Positions 25,757 through 36,400 are shown, counted from the first letter of the stretch. The stretch: DNA of 64,000 bases from JAVBKX01 sp031553835 (GCA_031553835.1 JAVBKX010000016.1:259846-323845), one strand, 5' to 3'. Notes: generated from the sequence alone by a model not told the origin. A program made the numbers and translations.

Positions 25757-26000
25757 GGAATGGCAATCTGAGTGGAGATTATAACAAAATATTACCTTGA
25801 CCAAATATAATTTGTTAAATTTGCCCCAGAAAGTACAGATGAGTAATGGCGATAAGACGGAATATTAGTACGATGCCCTCGGTATGAAACTAAATATAGT
25901 GCTTATGAATCAAAAGATAAGAATATATAAATTATCATTTTGTAATGTGTTTTTTTTCTCATGTGGGGGAAATATTGATATTGTTAATACTTATTGTCGG
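25757..26000 (+). repeat. Chimeric duplicate: Rhs YD repeat fused to an immunity-gene 5' end (copy C)
   Basis: 25757-25889 is about 90% identical to 20902-21035 (YD repeats of copy A) but has stops and small deletions. It is joined directly to 25890-26000, nearly identical to 21673-21783, the end of tip A and the start of the membrane protein at 21688. Parts of copy A about 640 bp apart are thus fused here, so this is a recombination scar and not a gene. Confidence 0.85.
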
Positions 26001-26121
26001 AATGCAAAATAGAATGAAGTATTGGAATTCCATAAAGAAATCATGAATTTAAATAAAAATATATTTGTTAGTGTTATTGAAGGTTATTTTCGAATAAATT
26101 TTTCTCAATAATATCATCTTT

Positions 26122-26517
26122 ATGAAAGTATTTTTTATTCTTAGTTGGGCATTGATGTTTGTCTTTTTGTTGAATATTGTACTATATCAAATGATCAAAT
26201 GGCGGACACTCAAGCGATATGTTATTCCCTATATGAAGTTGCGAGGTAATGAAATTCTTGATGTCAAGTTTAAAGGATTTCCTGATTCAAGGATATGGAA
26301 AGGATACCTTGACTTAGGTGATTTTGGTGAAAAAAAAATAGCCATCCTTCCGGTTTCTGTAATGGGGAATATGTTGCTTGATACTTATATGACTGTTTAT
26401 GCAAAAAATAATAATGGGAGTATTGCAAAATATACATTGAAAGTGTGTACTATCTTTTTTTTAATAAAGAAAGTAGAAATAAGAGGAAATGGAATAGCTG
26501 TTGTAATCAATGAATGA
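26122..26517 (+). CDS. Single-pass membrane protein, candidate immunity protein
   Basis: The 131-residue protein has one N-terminal transmembrane segment (residues about 4-26) and a soluble beta-rich domain (GNEILDVKFKGF, YLDLGDFGEKKIAILPVS) with a second hydrophobic stretch near residue 110. The last about 90 bp are duplicated at 22980-23070. There is no recognisable toxin directly upstream; the preceding 430 bp hold scars of the Rhs locus. Family unknown. Confidence 0.5.
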   Translation: MKVFFILSWALMFVFLLNIVLYQMIKWRTLKRYVIPYMKLRGNEILDVKFKGFPDSRIWKGYLDLGDFGEKKIAILPVSVMGNMLLDTYMTVYAKNNNGSIAKYTLKVCTIFFLIKKVEIRGNGIAVVINE

Positions 26518-26562
26518 TTTTCAATCACTACTGACCGACGAATTTTTCATCACTATTTTTGT

Positions 26563-26600
26563 CCATTACTAATTTTGTTCATCAACAAAATTAGTAATGG
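26563..26600. other. Perfect 17-bp palindrome with CATC loop
   Basis: 26563-26579 (CCATTACTAATTTTGTT) is the exact reverse complement of 26584-26600, with only CATC between. It lies between the last Rhs-region gene and the convergent GH127 gene. It can form a strong hairpin, but there is no following T tract. A bidirectional terminator, a mobile-element end or a protein-binding palindrome are all possible. Confidence 0.75.
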
Positions 26601-26629
26601 ATAAGTGCTTTACCATACCCCTGTCCGCT

Positions 26630-26790
26630 TCCTTATTGGCAGTGTCTCTGCGACTAAGGAAACAGCGCGCCTGCTTTTAAGGAAACACAGGCCTTGCGAC
26701 TAAGGACGCGCAGGCAGTACCTCAAGGAGGTCAGGGCATTGCTTTCTGGACAGTATGACGGGTCTGAACAATCCAGTTGTAGTTCAAGTA
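26630..26790. other. Unassigned GC-richer segment with internal repeats
   Basis: This about 160-bp gap has clearly higher GC than the AT-rich genes before it. GCGACTAAGGA occurs at 26650-26660 and 26696-26706, AAGGAAACA occurs twice, and GCGCCTGC/GCGCAGGC-type complementary words flank the first repeat. No credible ORF crosses it. It might be the end of a lost mobile element or a structured RNA; I cannot tell which. Confidence 0.4.
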
Positions 26791-26792
26791 AA

Positions 26793-29246
26793 TTACACCG
26801 GTTTCGTTTTTTCAATCCGGCAATCCCAAATTCCTCCGGCAATATTGCCTGGGATGGATTGAATTTTTATCGTCACGTTTTTCTTTCCTTTAGTTATTTC
26901 TGCAGGAATAGGATAACTCCGGTCGATCATATCGGAAAAAGTTTCTGTCCGTAATTTTTGTTCTCCGATTTTCACATTATCAGCAAAAATTTCAAAATGA
27001 CGATTTCCTCCATCCAAACTGAAATAAGTCAGGATCAGGTTGGCTGGCTGGCCGGGTATGATTTCCATATCATAAGAAAACCAGCCTCCGTCGGCAGCGT
27101 CGCGCCATCCTGAAAGCCATCCTGAAGCCATCCGGCTGTTGGACAGGTGTCCTTTCAGATTATGGGCTTTTTCCGATTGTTCGTCAGCTACAATTACCTG
27201 ATCGATAATGTTATAAGCCTGCATCAATTTGTAGGTGATGATTTCCGGATTTTCCGGAATCCAAACGATCATTTCGCCCTCTCCTCGATGTGAACGGGCA
27301 TAATAAGGAATCAGGGTCATATCGACGGCAGAGCTGGCTACGTTCTGGTTTTCTATGGCAGCAGTATAAAGTGTTGCGGTTCCTTTTAATACATCCACGC
27401 CATTTAATAAATCAGGATGATATTCGGATGTGAAACTGGTATTTGCGGCAATCGTCCGGTTGGTAACAGAGCCTCCGTTGTCAATAAATTCTGCGCAATA
27501 GACAATCGGACCTTGTTCTACAGATACCCGTCCGTTATCGGCTATGACATTTTCATTCGCTTTTACGATGCGAGGATCGAAGGGGAAAGCGATTTCTACC
27601 TGATCTCCCTCTTTCCATGTGTTTTTTAGCACGGCGTATCCTTTGTCTGTTTTGTAGTCGTAAGTTTTGCCGTTGATCTTGATCGTGACCGGTTTGGTCT
27701 GCTGGTTAGCAAATGAATATAAACCGGAAGGAACCACATCCTGTTTAGCCCAACCCGGAATGCGAACTTTCAGGTCGAATTTTGCAGCCTCTCCGGGAGT
27801 TAGGGTCAGGAGTATATTTCCGTTCCAGGGATAATCTGTCTTTTGTTGTATTTGGATTTCTTTACCCCGGTAGGGGATGGAGGCGTCATTTTCAGCAAAG
27901 AGGTTGACATAGATCGAGTTATTGTCGGTGGCATACATATAGCCGGGTACGGAAGGGATGAAACGAGCCAGGTTGGATGGACAACAGGAACAATCGAACC
28001 ATGGATTTCTTTTTTGTCCGGTTTTGCCTACTTCCAATGGATTGGGGTAGAAGAATTTATCTCCGGAAAGATCTATTCCCGATAAGGCTCCGTTGTATAA
28101 TGAGCGTTCCAAGACATCGATGTATTTGGAATCTCCGTGGAACATAAACATCCGGTGGTTGAACATGCAATTGCCGATAGCGGCACAAGTTTCGCAGTAG
28201 GCCGATTCGTTTGGCAGTTGATAATTTTGACCAAATGCTTCTCCATGAGAACTGGAACCGATTCCTCCGGTGATATACATTTTTTTATCGACAATATTTT
28301 CCCAAATGGAATCAATTGCTGTGGTATAATCCGGATCGTTTGTGATGGCGGCGATATCGGCCATGGCAGCATACATGTAAGTGGCGCGTACAGCGTGTCC
28401 GACGGCTTCGCGTTGTTGGGTGACAGGAATGTGATTTTGCCAATATTGTCCGTTACGGAACATGTCTTCCAAGTTGGAGTCGAAACGGTCGCTTTTGCCA
28501 CGGGATTCTAAGAAGTAGCGCGACAGTTCCAGGTATTTCTTATCTCCGGTAACGCGGTACAATTTTACCAATCCCATTTCGATTACCTGGTGTCCCGGAG
28601 CCATACACAATCCATTGGGGTTAAATACTTCGCACATCAGGTCGGCGTTTTTAATGGCTATATCTAAGAAATTACGTTTGCCGGTGGCTAAATAATGCGC
28701 TACGGCTGCTTCGTACATGTGCCCGGCATTGTAAGTTTCATGACTGTTGTCCCATTCTGTTACCCATCTTTCTTCTTTCAGCCAGGGATGGAGCGGACTT
28801 TCCGGATTTTTTTCATGAATGGTGCGGTTGGTATAAAGATAACCGTCTGCTTCCTGCGCTTGTCCTATCAGGTTAATTAAATTGTCGAGGTATGCATCTA
28901 ATTGGGGGTCGGGTTTTACTGCCAGTACAAAGGCAGCTCCTTCCATGATTTTATATACATCCGAATCGTCGAAAGGATAAACTCCCCGGAATTTGCCTTC
29001 CATTGTGCCGGCGGCCACTGCAAAATTGTCGATGCGTCCGGTTTCTTCACATTTTTGGAAAGCATAAGGAATGGTAATTGTTCGGAGTGTTTCCAAACGC
29101 GGCGCCCAGAATTTGTCTTTTAAATGGATGTGAGTGAAGTCAACATCTTTGTAATTGTAATCGCCTTGAACGGGCTGGTTTCCTTTGCAGGCAAACAAAA
29201 TCAATGACAGTAATACAAGATTACTGAGTAAGATTATTTTTTTCAT
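26793..29246 (-). CDS. GH127 beta-L-arabinofuranosidase lipoprotein
   Basis: About 817 residues from the Met at 29246, which begins a signal peptide with lipobox LILFAC; the frame extends 30 codons upstream but that part looks non-coding. The protein matches the DUF1680/GH127 fold, an (alpha/alpha)6 barrel plus beta domains. It has ESAYCETCAAIGNCMF near residue 355, with the catalytic Glu/Cys region, and CSCCPSNLARF near 418, with the paired cysteines of the zinc site. Family members release beta-L-arabinofuranose from oligosaccharides. Two extra C-terminal beta domains are present. It stands alone, convergent with the Rhs region and upstream of the convergently oriented glycan genes of other regions; substrate is inferred from family. 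Confidence 0.85.
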   Translation of the reverse strand: MKKIILLSNLVLLSLILFACKGNQPVQGDYNYKDVDFTHIHLKDKFWAPRLETLRTITIPYAFQKCEETGRIDNFAVAAGTMEGKFRGVYPFDDSDVYKIMEGAAFVLAVKPDPQLDAYLDNLINLIGQAQEADGYLYTNRTIHEKNPESPLHPWLKEERWVTEWDNSHETYNAGHMYEAAVAHYLATGKRNFLDIAIKNADLMCEVFNPNGLCMAPGHQVIEMGLVKLYRVTGDKKYLELSRYFLESRGKSDRFDSNLEDMFRNGQYWQNHIPVTQQREAVGHAVRATYMYAAMADIAAITNDPDYTTAIDSIWENIVDKKMYITGGIGSSSHGEAFGQNYQLPNESAYCETCAAIGNCMFNHRMFMFHGDSKYIDVLERSLYNGALSGIDLSGDKFFYPNPLEVGKTGQKRNPWFDCSCCPSNLARFIPSVPGYMYATDNNSIYVNLFAENDASIPYRGKEIQIQQKTDYPWNGNILLTLTPGEAAKFDLKVRIPGWAKQDVVPSGLYSFANQQTKPVTIKINGKTYDYKTDKGYAVLKNTWKEGDQVEIAFPFDPRIVKANENVIADNGRVSVEQGPIVYCAEFIDNGGSVTNRTIAANTSFTSEYHPDLLNGVDVLKGTATLYTAAIENQNVASSAVDMTLIPYYARSHRGEGEMIVWIPENPEIITYKLMQAYNIIDQVIVADEQSEKAHNLKGHLSNSRMASGWLSGWRDAADGGWFSYDMEIIPGQPANLILTYFSLDGGNRHFEIFADNVKIGEQKLRTETFSDMIDRSYPIPAEITKGKKNVTIKIQSIPGNIAGGIWDCRIEKTKPV

Positions 29247-29298
29247 GATGTATATAATTAATTGTGAATTTATGATATTATTATGGCAATTCCTGATA

Positions 29299-29306
29299 CA
29301 AATATA
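29299..29306 (-). promoter_or_regulatory. -7 element for the GH127 gene
   Basis: CAAATATA on the plus strand reads TATATTTG on the minus strand, matching TAnnTTTG, 53 bp upstream of the preferred start at 29246. This supports the shorter protein. A CAAA at 29334 is too far away to be a standard -33 element. Confidence 0.45.
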
Positions 29307-29357
29307 GTCTTTTTTGTTAAAAAACGGTGAATTCAAATCTGTAGTGTGTAATTTGTG

Positions 29358-30086
29358 CTATGCTTTCAACCCGTAAGCCCTGAAAATTTTTTCGGCTTTT
29401 TGTACTTGTTCTTTAGTTGGCGTCGGAACGTCTTTTAATTTGTACTCGCGACCCAATTGTTCCCATTTGTGCATTCCCATTTGGTGAAAGGGTAATACAT
29501 CCACACGTTGTACTATATGTGCTATGTCAAATTGTGACATATATTTGGCCCAGTTATGTAAATCATTTTCATCGTCGGAAAAACCGGGAACGAGTACATA
29601 CCTGACCCAAACGGGCTTTTGTATTTCAGATAAATAATCAATGAAATTTAAGGTCGGTTGCAGAGGAACGGATGTGAGTATTTTATATTTTTCGGGATGA
29701 ATGTGTTTGACATCTAACAGTACTAAATCCGTATATCGTAATGTTTCTTTGACGCGGCTGTTGAGGACAAATCCCGAAGTGTCGATGGCTGTATGAATGC
29801 CTTCCTGTTTGCAGAGTTTGAATAAACCGGTAACAAATTCGGCTTGCAGCAAAGGCTCTCCACCGGAAACCGTGATTCCTCCCGATTTTAAAAAACCTTT
29901 TACTTTCATCACTTCGGCAAAGGCTTCTTCGGGAGCAAGCATGAGTTTTTTATTCCGGATTCCCCATGTGTCCGCATTATGGCAATACAGACATCTTAGC
30001 GGGCATCCTTGCAGGAAAAAGACAAACCGGATGCCCGGTCCGTCTTTTGTCCCAAAAGATTCGAAAGAATGAATGTAACCTTTCAA
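29358..30086 (-). CDS. pflA: Pyruvate formate-lyase activating enzyme
   Basis: The 242-residue radical SAM enzyme has the CPLRCLYC iron-sulfur motif near residue 29, then a GGEPLLQ SAM-binding strand near 76 and the usual length of PflA. It installs the glycyl radical on PflB under anaerobic conditions. It lies 5 bp downstream of pflB on the same strand, so the two form an operon. Confidence 0.94.
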   Translation of the reverse strand: MKGYIHSFESFGTKDGPGIRFVFFLQGCPLRCLYCHNADTWGIRNKKLMLAPEEAFAEVMKVKGFLKSGGITVSGGEPLLQAEFVTGLFKLCKQEGIHTAIDTSGFVLNSRVKETLRYTDLVLLDVKHIHPEKYKILTSVPLQPTLNFIDYLSEIQKPVWVRYVLVPGFSDDENDLHNWAKYMSQFDIAHIVQRVDVLPFHQMGMHKWEQLGREYKLKDVPTPTKEQVQKAEKIFRAYGLKA

Positions 30087-30091
30087 TTCAT

Positions 30092-32326
30092 TTAAAATTT
30101 GTCCGTAATCGTCCTGTTTATAACATCCAACTGTTGTTCTCGTGTCAGTTTGATGAAATTGACAGCATATCCGGAAACGCGAATGGTTAGCTGCGGATAG
30201 TTTTCCGGATGCTCCATAGCGTCTTCCAGCAACGATTTATTGAATACGTTGACATTTAAGTGCTGTCCGGTTTGATTGAAATATCCATCGAGTAAGAATA
30301 CTAAGTTGGCTTTTTTCTCTTCTTCAGATTTACCCAATGTTTCGGGAGTAATGGCGAATGTATAAGAGATACCGTCATTGGCATGCTCGAATGGTAATTT
30401 AGCCACCGAGGCAAGCGAAGCGATGGCGCCTTTGGTGTCGCGACCGTGCATCGGATTGGCTCCGGGACCAAATGGTTCGCCGGCTTTACGGCCGTCGGGA
30501 GTATTTCCGGTTTTCTTGCCGTAAACGACATTCGAAGTAATGGTCAATACCGATTGGGTAGGAATGGCATTCCGGTACATTTTGTGTTTCCGGATCTTGT
30601 TCATCATCATTTCTACAATCTGAACGGCGAAAATATCGGTACGGTCGTCGTTGTTGCCGTAGGGTACATATTCACCTTCCACGATATAATCGACTGCGTC
30701 TCCGTCTTCGTCGCGTACGACTTTGACTTTGCCATATTTAATCGCTGCAAATGAGTCGGCAACAATGGAGATTCCTGCAATTCCGAAAGCTTGCGTACGG
30801 ATGATATCCAAATCGTGCAGTGCCATTTCTAATGCTTCGTACGAATATTTATCGTGCATATAGTGGATAATATTCAAAGCTTTGACGTATGTTTCGGCAA
30901 CCCAGTCGAGCATTTTGTCGAATTTGTGCCAGACTTCGTCGAAGTCTAAATATTCGCCGGTTATTTTTTCTTTGATGAATGATTCGGGAGCTACCTGGAT
31001 TTTGGATTTTTCGTCTTTTCCTCCGTTGATGGCATACAACAATGCTTTAGGAAGATTGGCGCGCGCTCCGAAAAATTGCATTTGTTTCCCGACTTTCATG
31101 GGCGAAACGCAGCAGGCAATGCCGTAATCGTCATCGAATTGCGGGTTCATCAAATCATCGTTTTCGTATTGAAGCGAAGATGTATCAATAGAGACTTTTG
31201 CACAATAGGCTTTCCAGCTTTCCGGTAATTTTTCGCTCCAAAGCACTGTAAGATTTGGTTCGGGCGAAGGCCCCAGGTTGTAAAGCGTATGCAGCATCCG
31301 GTAACTGTTTTTTGTAACGTAGGAAGTCCCGTTTTTAGACATGCCTCCTAATGATTCTGTTACCCAAACCGGATCTCCGGTAAATAATGTATCGTATTCG
31401 GGAGTCCGTAAAAAGCGTACCATTCGCAATTTCATTACGAAGTGATCCATTAATTCCTGCACTTCTTGTTCGGTAAGAATTCCGTTTTTTAAATCCCGTT
31501 CAATATAAATATCTAAAAACGTGGAAACCCGTCCGATGCTCATGGCGGCTCCATTTTGATCTTTGATGGCGGCTAAATAACCGAAATAAATCCATTGAAT
31601 GGCTTCTTTTGCATTGGACGCCGGCTTGGAAATGTCGAATCCATATACAAATGCCATTCTTTTTAATGCTTTGAGGGCATTCATTTGGTCGGTCAATTCT
31701 TCGCGTATCCGAATTTGCTCGTCAGACATTTCAGCCGGATCAAATTCCTGAAAACGAGCCTGGCGCTCTTCTATTAACCGATCGACGCCATAAAGAGCCA
31801 CGCGGCGGTAGTCGCCAATGATCCGTCCTCGGCCGTATGCATCGGGCAATCCGGTGATAATAGCGCTGTTGCGAGCTTTTTTGATACTTTCTGTATAAGC
31901 GGCAAAAACTCCTTCATTGTGCGATTTGCGATATTTTTTGTAGATATTGGCGGTTTCCGGATCCAATTTGTAACCGTATGCTTCCAACGCTTGTTCCACC
32001 ATTCTTAAGCCGCCGTTAGGAAAAATCGCCCGTTTTAGCGGTTTGTCGGTTTGCAGTCCTACAATTTGTTCTAATTTTTTGTCCAAATATCCGGCGCCGT
32101 AAGCATCAATCTGAGATGGTATTTTAGTTTCAGCATCGTAGATGCCTTTGGCTCTTTCCACTTTGAACATTTCGGAGAGCTTCTTCCATAATTGTTTGGT
32201 AGCTTCTGTTGGTTCGGTAAGAAAACTTTCATCGCCCGAATATTCGGTGTAATTGTTCCGAATGAAGTCACTGACATTGATTTGGGTGGTCCACAGACCT
32301 TCTTTAAAACCTTGATAACAATCCAT
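30092..32326 (-). CDS. pflB: Formate C-acetyltransferase (pyruvate formate-lyase)
   Basis: The 744-residue protein has the paired catalytic cysteines in GIACCVSPMKVG near residue 398 and the glycyl-radical site RVSGYAV near residue 721. It converts pyruvate and CoA to acetyl-CoA and formate in anaerobic fermentation. Length is typical. The next gene across the divergent gap is a formate/nitrite transporter, which would export the product. Confidence 0.96.
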   Translation of the reverse strand: MDCYQGFKEGLWTTQINVSDFIRNNYTEYSGDESFLTEPTEATKQLWKKLSEMFKVERAKGIYDAETKIPSQIDAYGAGYLDKKLEQIVGLQTDKPLKRAIFPNGGLRMVEQALEAYGYKLDPETANIYKKYRKSHNEGVFAAYTESIKKARNSAIITGLPDAYGRGRIIGDYRRVALYGVDRLIEERQARFQEFDPAEMSDEQIRIREELTDQMNALKALKRMAFVYGFDISKPASNAKEAIQWIYFGYLAAIKDQNGAAMSIGRVSTFLDIYIERDLKNGILTEQEVQELMDHFVMKLRMVRFLRTPEYDTLFTGDPVWVTESLGGMSKNGTSYVTKNSYRMLHTLYNLGPSPEPNLTVLWSEKLPESWKAYCAKVSIDTSSLQYENDDLMNPQFDDDYGIACCVSPMKVGKQMQFFGARANLPKALLYAINGGKDEKSKIQVAPESFIKEKITGEYLDFDEVWHKFDKMLDWVAETYVKALNIIHYMHDKYSYEALEMALHDLDIIRTQAFGIAGISIVADSFAAIKYGKVKVVRDEDGDAVDYIVEGEYVPYGNNDDRTDIFAVQIVEMMMNKIRKHKMYRNAIPTQSVLTITSNVVYGKKTGNTPDGRKAGEPFGPGANPMHGRDTKGAIASLASVAKLPFEHANDGISYTFAITPETLGKSEEEKKANLVFLLDGYFNQTGQHLNVNVFNKSLLEDAMEHPENYPQLTIRVSGYAVNFIKLTREQQLDVINRTITDKF

Positions 32327-32415
32327 AATTATAGTTTATGTATTAAATTTGTATTCAAAAAAACGGTGCGTTTTTTATGATATTTGACAGGATAAAGGTG
32401 ATTTGTATTATTATG

Positions 32416-32423
32416 CAAAGGTA
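32416..32423 (-). promoter_or_regulatory. -7 element for pflBA
   Basis: CAAAGGTA on the plus strand reads TACCTTTG on the minus strand, matching TAnnTTTG, 90 bp upstream of the pflB ATG. No -33 match is seen at the usual spacing. Confidence 0.4.
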
Positions 32424-32540
32424 TAACATATATTTCTAAGCGTTGCCTTTTTGTCATGGCCTGACAGCCCATTTTTTGGGAAAGGACATTGAATTGATAC
32501 AAATTTTGATGAATTGTCATAAAATTGTAACTGAAACGGC

Positions 32541-32569
32541 TTTGTTATTCTTTATTTTATTTACTTTTG
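32541..32569 (+). promoter_or_regulatory. -33/-7 promoter for the formate channel gene
   Basis: TTTG at 32541-32544 and TACTTTTG at 32562-32569 match the Bacteroidetes -33 and -7 elements. The 17-bp gap is a little short compared with the usual 19-21 bp. The ATG at 32615 lies 45 bp downstream. Confidence 0.5.
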
Positions 32570-32614
32570 CGCGCTAAAAATTATCATTTGTTATTTCGTT
32601 AAAAAAAATTAAAA

Positions 32615-33397
32615 ATGAATTATAATTCTCCTCATACAATTGCTGCGGCTTTTATGGATTCGGCGATTGAAAAAACACAATTACAGACATTGAAATTTAT
32701 ATTGTTGGCATTACTTGGAGGTGTTTTTATCGCTTTCGGAGGATTGCTTACGGTGGTAGTGGCAGGAGGAATGCCTGAAGTGATGACAACTAATCCCGGT
32801 TTGGTTAAATTGGTGGCAGGAATGCTTTTTCCTGTGGGATTGATTATGGTTTCTGTGGCAGGAGCCGATTTATTTACCAGCGATTGCGCCGGCATGGTTT
32901 TTCCCTGGTTTCAAAAACAAATTTCCATGGCTACTCTATTGAAAATATGGTTGTTGTCTTATCTTTGTAATTTTATCGGGGCACAGTTGGTGGCTTATTT
33001 TCTTACATACAAAGTGGGATTGGTTGCCGCCGCGCCATGGAAAGATTACCTTCATCATTTGGCGGAAATGAAAACGCATTGCAGTTTTGGTACTGTGTTT
33101 TTAAAAGGAATAGGAGCAAATTGGTTAGTCTGTTTGGGAACCTGGATGGGTTTTTCTGGAAAAGATGTGATTGGTAAGGCCGTTGGTATCTGGATTCCTG
33201 TAATGATTTTTGTTACCTTAGGATATGAACACTCGATAGCCAATATGTTTTTTATTCCGGCTGCTATTTATTCCGGCGCTGATATTACCTGGGGTTCTTT
33301 TATTTTAGATAATTTGCTTCCGGCTACTTTAGGAAATATTGTCGGAGGCGCCGGTTTTGTCGGTTGTTTATATTGGTATGTTTATTTGAGAAAGTGA
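32615..33397 (+). CDS. Formate/nitrite transporter family channel (FocA-like)
   Basis: The 260-residue protein has six predicted membrane helices and FNT motifs: LLALLGGVFIAFGG near residue 30, PVGLIMVSVAGADLFTSD near residue 72, and NWLVCLGTWMGFSGKD near 168 with the conserved NxL/C-type region. FNT channels pass formate or nitrite. Its position opposite pflBA points to formate. It ends 27 bp before the convergent HTCS gene. Confidence 0.92.
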   Translation: MNYNSPHTIAAAFMDSAIEKTQLQTLKFILLALLGGVFIAFGGLLTVVVAGGMPEVMTTNPGLVKLVAGMLFPVGLIMVSVAGADLFTSDCAGMVFPWFQKQISMATLLKIWLLSYLCNFIGAQLVAYFLTYKVGLVAAAPWKDYLHHLAEMKTHCSFGTVFLKGIGANWLVCLGTWMGFSGKDVIGKAVGIWIPVMIFVTLGYEHSIANMFFIPAAIYSGADITWGSFILDNLLPATLGNIVGGAGFVGCLYWYVYLRK

Positions 33398-33424
33398 AGT
33401 GATAACATGTGAATTTGGTTAAAT

Positions 33425-36400
33425 TTATTGTCCTTCAAGTGATTTGATAAACTCTTTGGGCTGCATTCCGAATTGTTTATGAAAACATTTTGAAAAATAA
33501 GACGGGCTGCTAAATCCTACGATGTAACAAATTTCATTGATGCGGTATTCGCCCTGGATCATTAATTGCGCCGCTTTTTTGAGCTTGATTACCCGGATAT
33601 AGTCGTTGGGAACCATTCCGGATAGACCTTTAACTTTACGTTGTAGGTTTGATTGGCTCATAGACAGTGAATTCGCTAATTTTTCGATTGAAAACATTTC
33701 ATCTGTCAGATTATGTTCTATTTTCTCATTTAGCCGGGCCAGAAATTCTTCATCTTTTTTATCACGTGCAATGGCCCCGTATGGAATTACAGGTGAAGTA
33801 GAAAACCGCTCCATAATTCTGTTTCGGTTTTCAATCAGGCTTGCAATCTGAGCTTTCAGGTAAGCAACGGAAAATGGTTTTTCAATATAACTGTCAGCAC
33901 CAACTTCCAGTCCTTCGACTTTTGTTTGGATGTTGGTTTTTGCGGATAATAAAATCAATGGAATATGGCAGAACTGTTCGCTTTGTTTTACAGACTTAGC
34001 CAATTCTAATCCATCCATCACCGGCATTACAATATCACTTATTATAATGTCAATTGGTTTATTTTCAAGTATATGAATGGCTTCTTGTCCATGTTTCGCT
34101 GAGGATACCTGATATTCGGAGTCTAAATTTTGGGTAAGGAATGCCTTTAATTCTGCACTATCTTCCACAATCAGGAGATGGTACTTAGCATCTTCTTTGC
34201 CTTCTTTTGTATTCATTATTTCTCCAGATGAGTTTTCTGTTATATCATTAGATATTTCTGAAATCCGATTATGCAGCGATGCTTCTTTTGATTCCGGGAT
34301 ATGTATCAAAAAGCAGGCACCGGATGGTTGAACTGTTTTTAGATTGATTGTTCCTCCATGATGTTCCACTAATTGTCTTACCAATGCCAATCCGATACCA
34401 GTACCATTTTTCCGACTGATGGTATCTTCATTTTCAATTTGGAAAAATGGTTCGAAAATTTTTGATTTAAATTTCTCCGGAATACCTATGCCATCATCCT
34501 GGATAATGATTTCTATGTATGGATGGGAGTTTTTTAAGTGTTCTGATAATGTAATGTCAATTTTTCTTTGGGCGAATTTTAAGCCGTTGGTCAGCAAATT
34601 ACTGACAATCTTAGTGAGAGCTTCTTTATCTAAATTGGCCATTAAAACATGAGAAGGAAGATGCAACTCTAAGTGAATGTTTTTTTGTTGGGCAGTTGTT
34701 TTAAATCTGAAACAAATATTGGAAAGTAATTCGTTTACATTTTCTTTTGCAAACGATAAAGGATATGCATTGGTTTCAATTTTCCGGAAATCCAGTAGTT
34801 GATTAATCAAATCTAATAACCGGTCGGTATTTTTTTCAATAATGGATAGGTTTTCTTTTGTCTCAGGTTTTCCATCACCGGAATCAAGTATGCATTCCAG
34901 CGGCGCTTTTATTAAGCTGACCGGGGTTCTGATTTCGTGGGCGATATTGGTAAAAAAATTGATTTTAGAATCGTACATTTCTTTTTCTTTTTCCAAATTT
35001 AGCTCTTCTATGCGTTGCATTTGCTTTTTCTTGTCTTTTTGAATATAAAAATGAATCATAAAATAAAGTCCTGCAAAGATGAAAATGGTATAAAAGATAT
35101 ATGCCAGATTGCTTTTCCAAAAGGGGGGGAGAATGGTAATTTCGATAGACTGGTTGCACCTATTCCAGGCATCATCATTGTTACTCCCTTTCACCCTGAA
35201 GATGTATTTTCCGGGAGGAAGGTTGAAAAATGAAATGTTTCTTTGTTTTCCGATATTAATCCATTTCGAATTCAGATTTTCCATCAAATAGGCATATTTG
35301 TTCTTATCCTGAGCTTGGAAACTCAGACCAATAAAATGGATGGAAAAAGAAGCCTGGTTATGTTTGAGTGTTATTGGCTTTGAAAAATCAATTTTTTGAG
35401 GTTGATCGTCATTTAAAACTTCCATTTGGGTAATGATGACCGGCATAGAAAATGGGGTTTCTTTCAACTGATCGGGATTAAATGCATTAAACCCGTTAAT
35501 TCCTCCAAAGTAAAAAATACCATTTTTAGCTTTGTAACTTGATTTATAATTAAATTGGTTGCTTTGCAATCCGTCTTCTTTAGTGTATGTTTTGATTTGC
35601 ATTGTATGGAGATCTACCTTTGAAATACCCTTAGTGGTACTCACCCATAGATTCCCGTACTGATCATCCAGAATGCCATATACAACGTCATTAGGAAGTC
35701 CGTTGCGAGAGTCGAAGGTTGAAAAATTGTCTGTGTCATAATTGTATTTGCTGAATCCTCCGCCTTCGGTGCCGAACCACAAACGTTGTTTGTCATCGGT
35801 TAGAATAGATATTACTTTATCAAAACAGATGGATGTTTTATCATTCGGCCGGTTCCGGTAATTTTTCCATTTTCCTATTTTAGGATGATAGCGGAAAATT
35901 CCGTTGCCGTAAGAAGCTACCCAAAGATCTCCCTGATAATCTTCTTTGATGTCATGTACAAATTGAGAAACTTCTTTTATCCGGATAAACTTATCGGATG
36001 CAGGATTATATTTATTTAAGCCGAAAGGGGTTCCTACGTAAATTTCTTTTTGGGATGTACGGTATATCGCAAAGATACAATTATCATTGATGGTGGTCGA
36101 ATCATTTTTATTGTACGAGTAATTTTTGAAAATATTGGTCTTTAGATTCAGGACATCTATCCCCCGGGAAAATGTTCCAATCCAAAGCTGGTCTTCGTCC
36201 AACACTACAGAGTGAATGTTGTGATAACTCAAACTATTCTTATTTGGTTGAGGCAAATAAGTGTTAAATTCTTTTGTCTGCGTGTTGAAATAATTCAAAC
36301 CTCCGTCTTCAGTAGCAATCCAAAGATTACCATTGGTGTCTTCGCAAAATTGGCTGATGGCTTTCCCGGATAATGAATTTGGATATAGACTTGGATAATA

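Noticed and set aside
26694..26954. Plus-strand ORF covering the end of GH127
   Set aside because: It overlaps the well-supported GH127 gene and shows no family features; probably a shadow.
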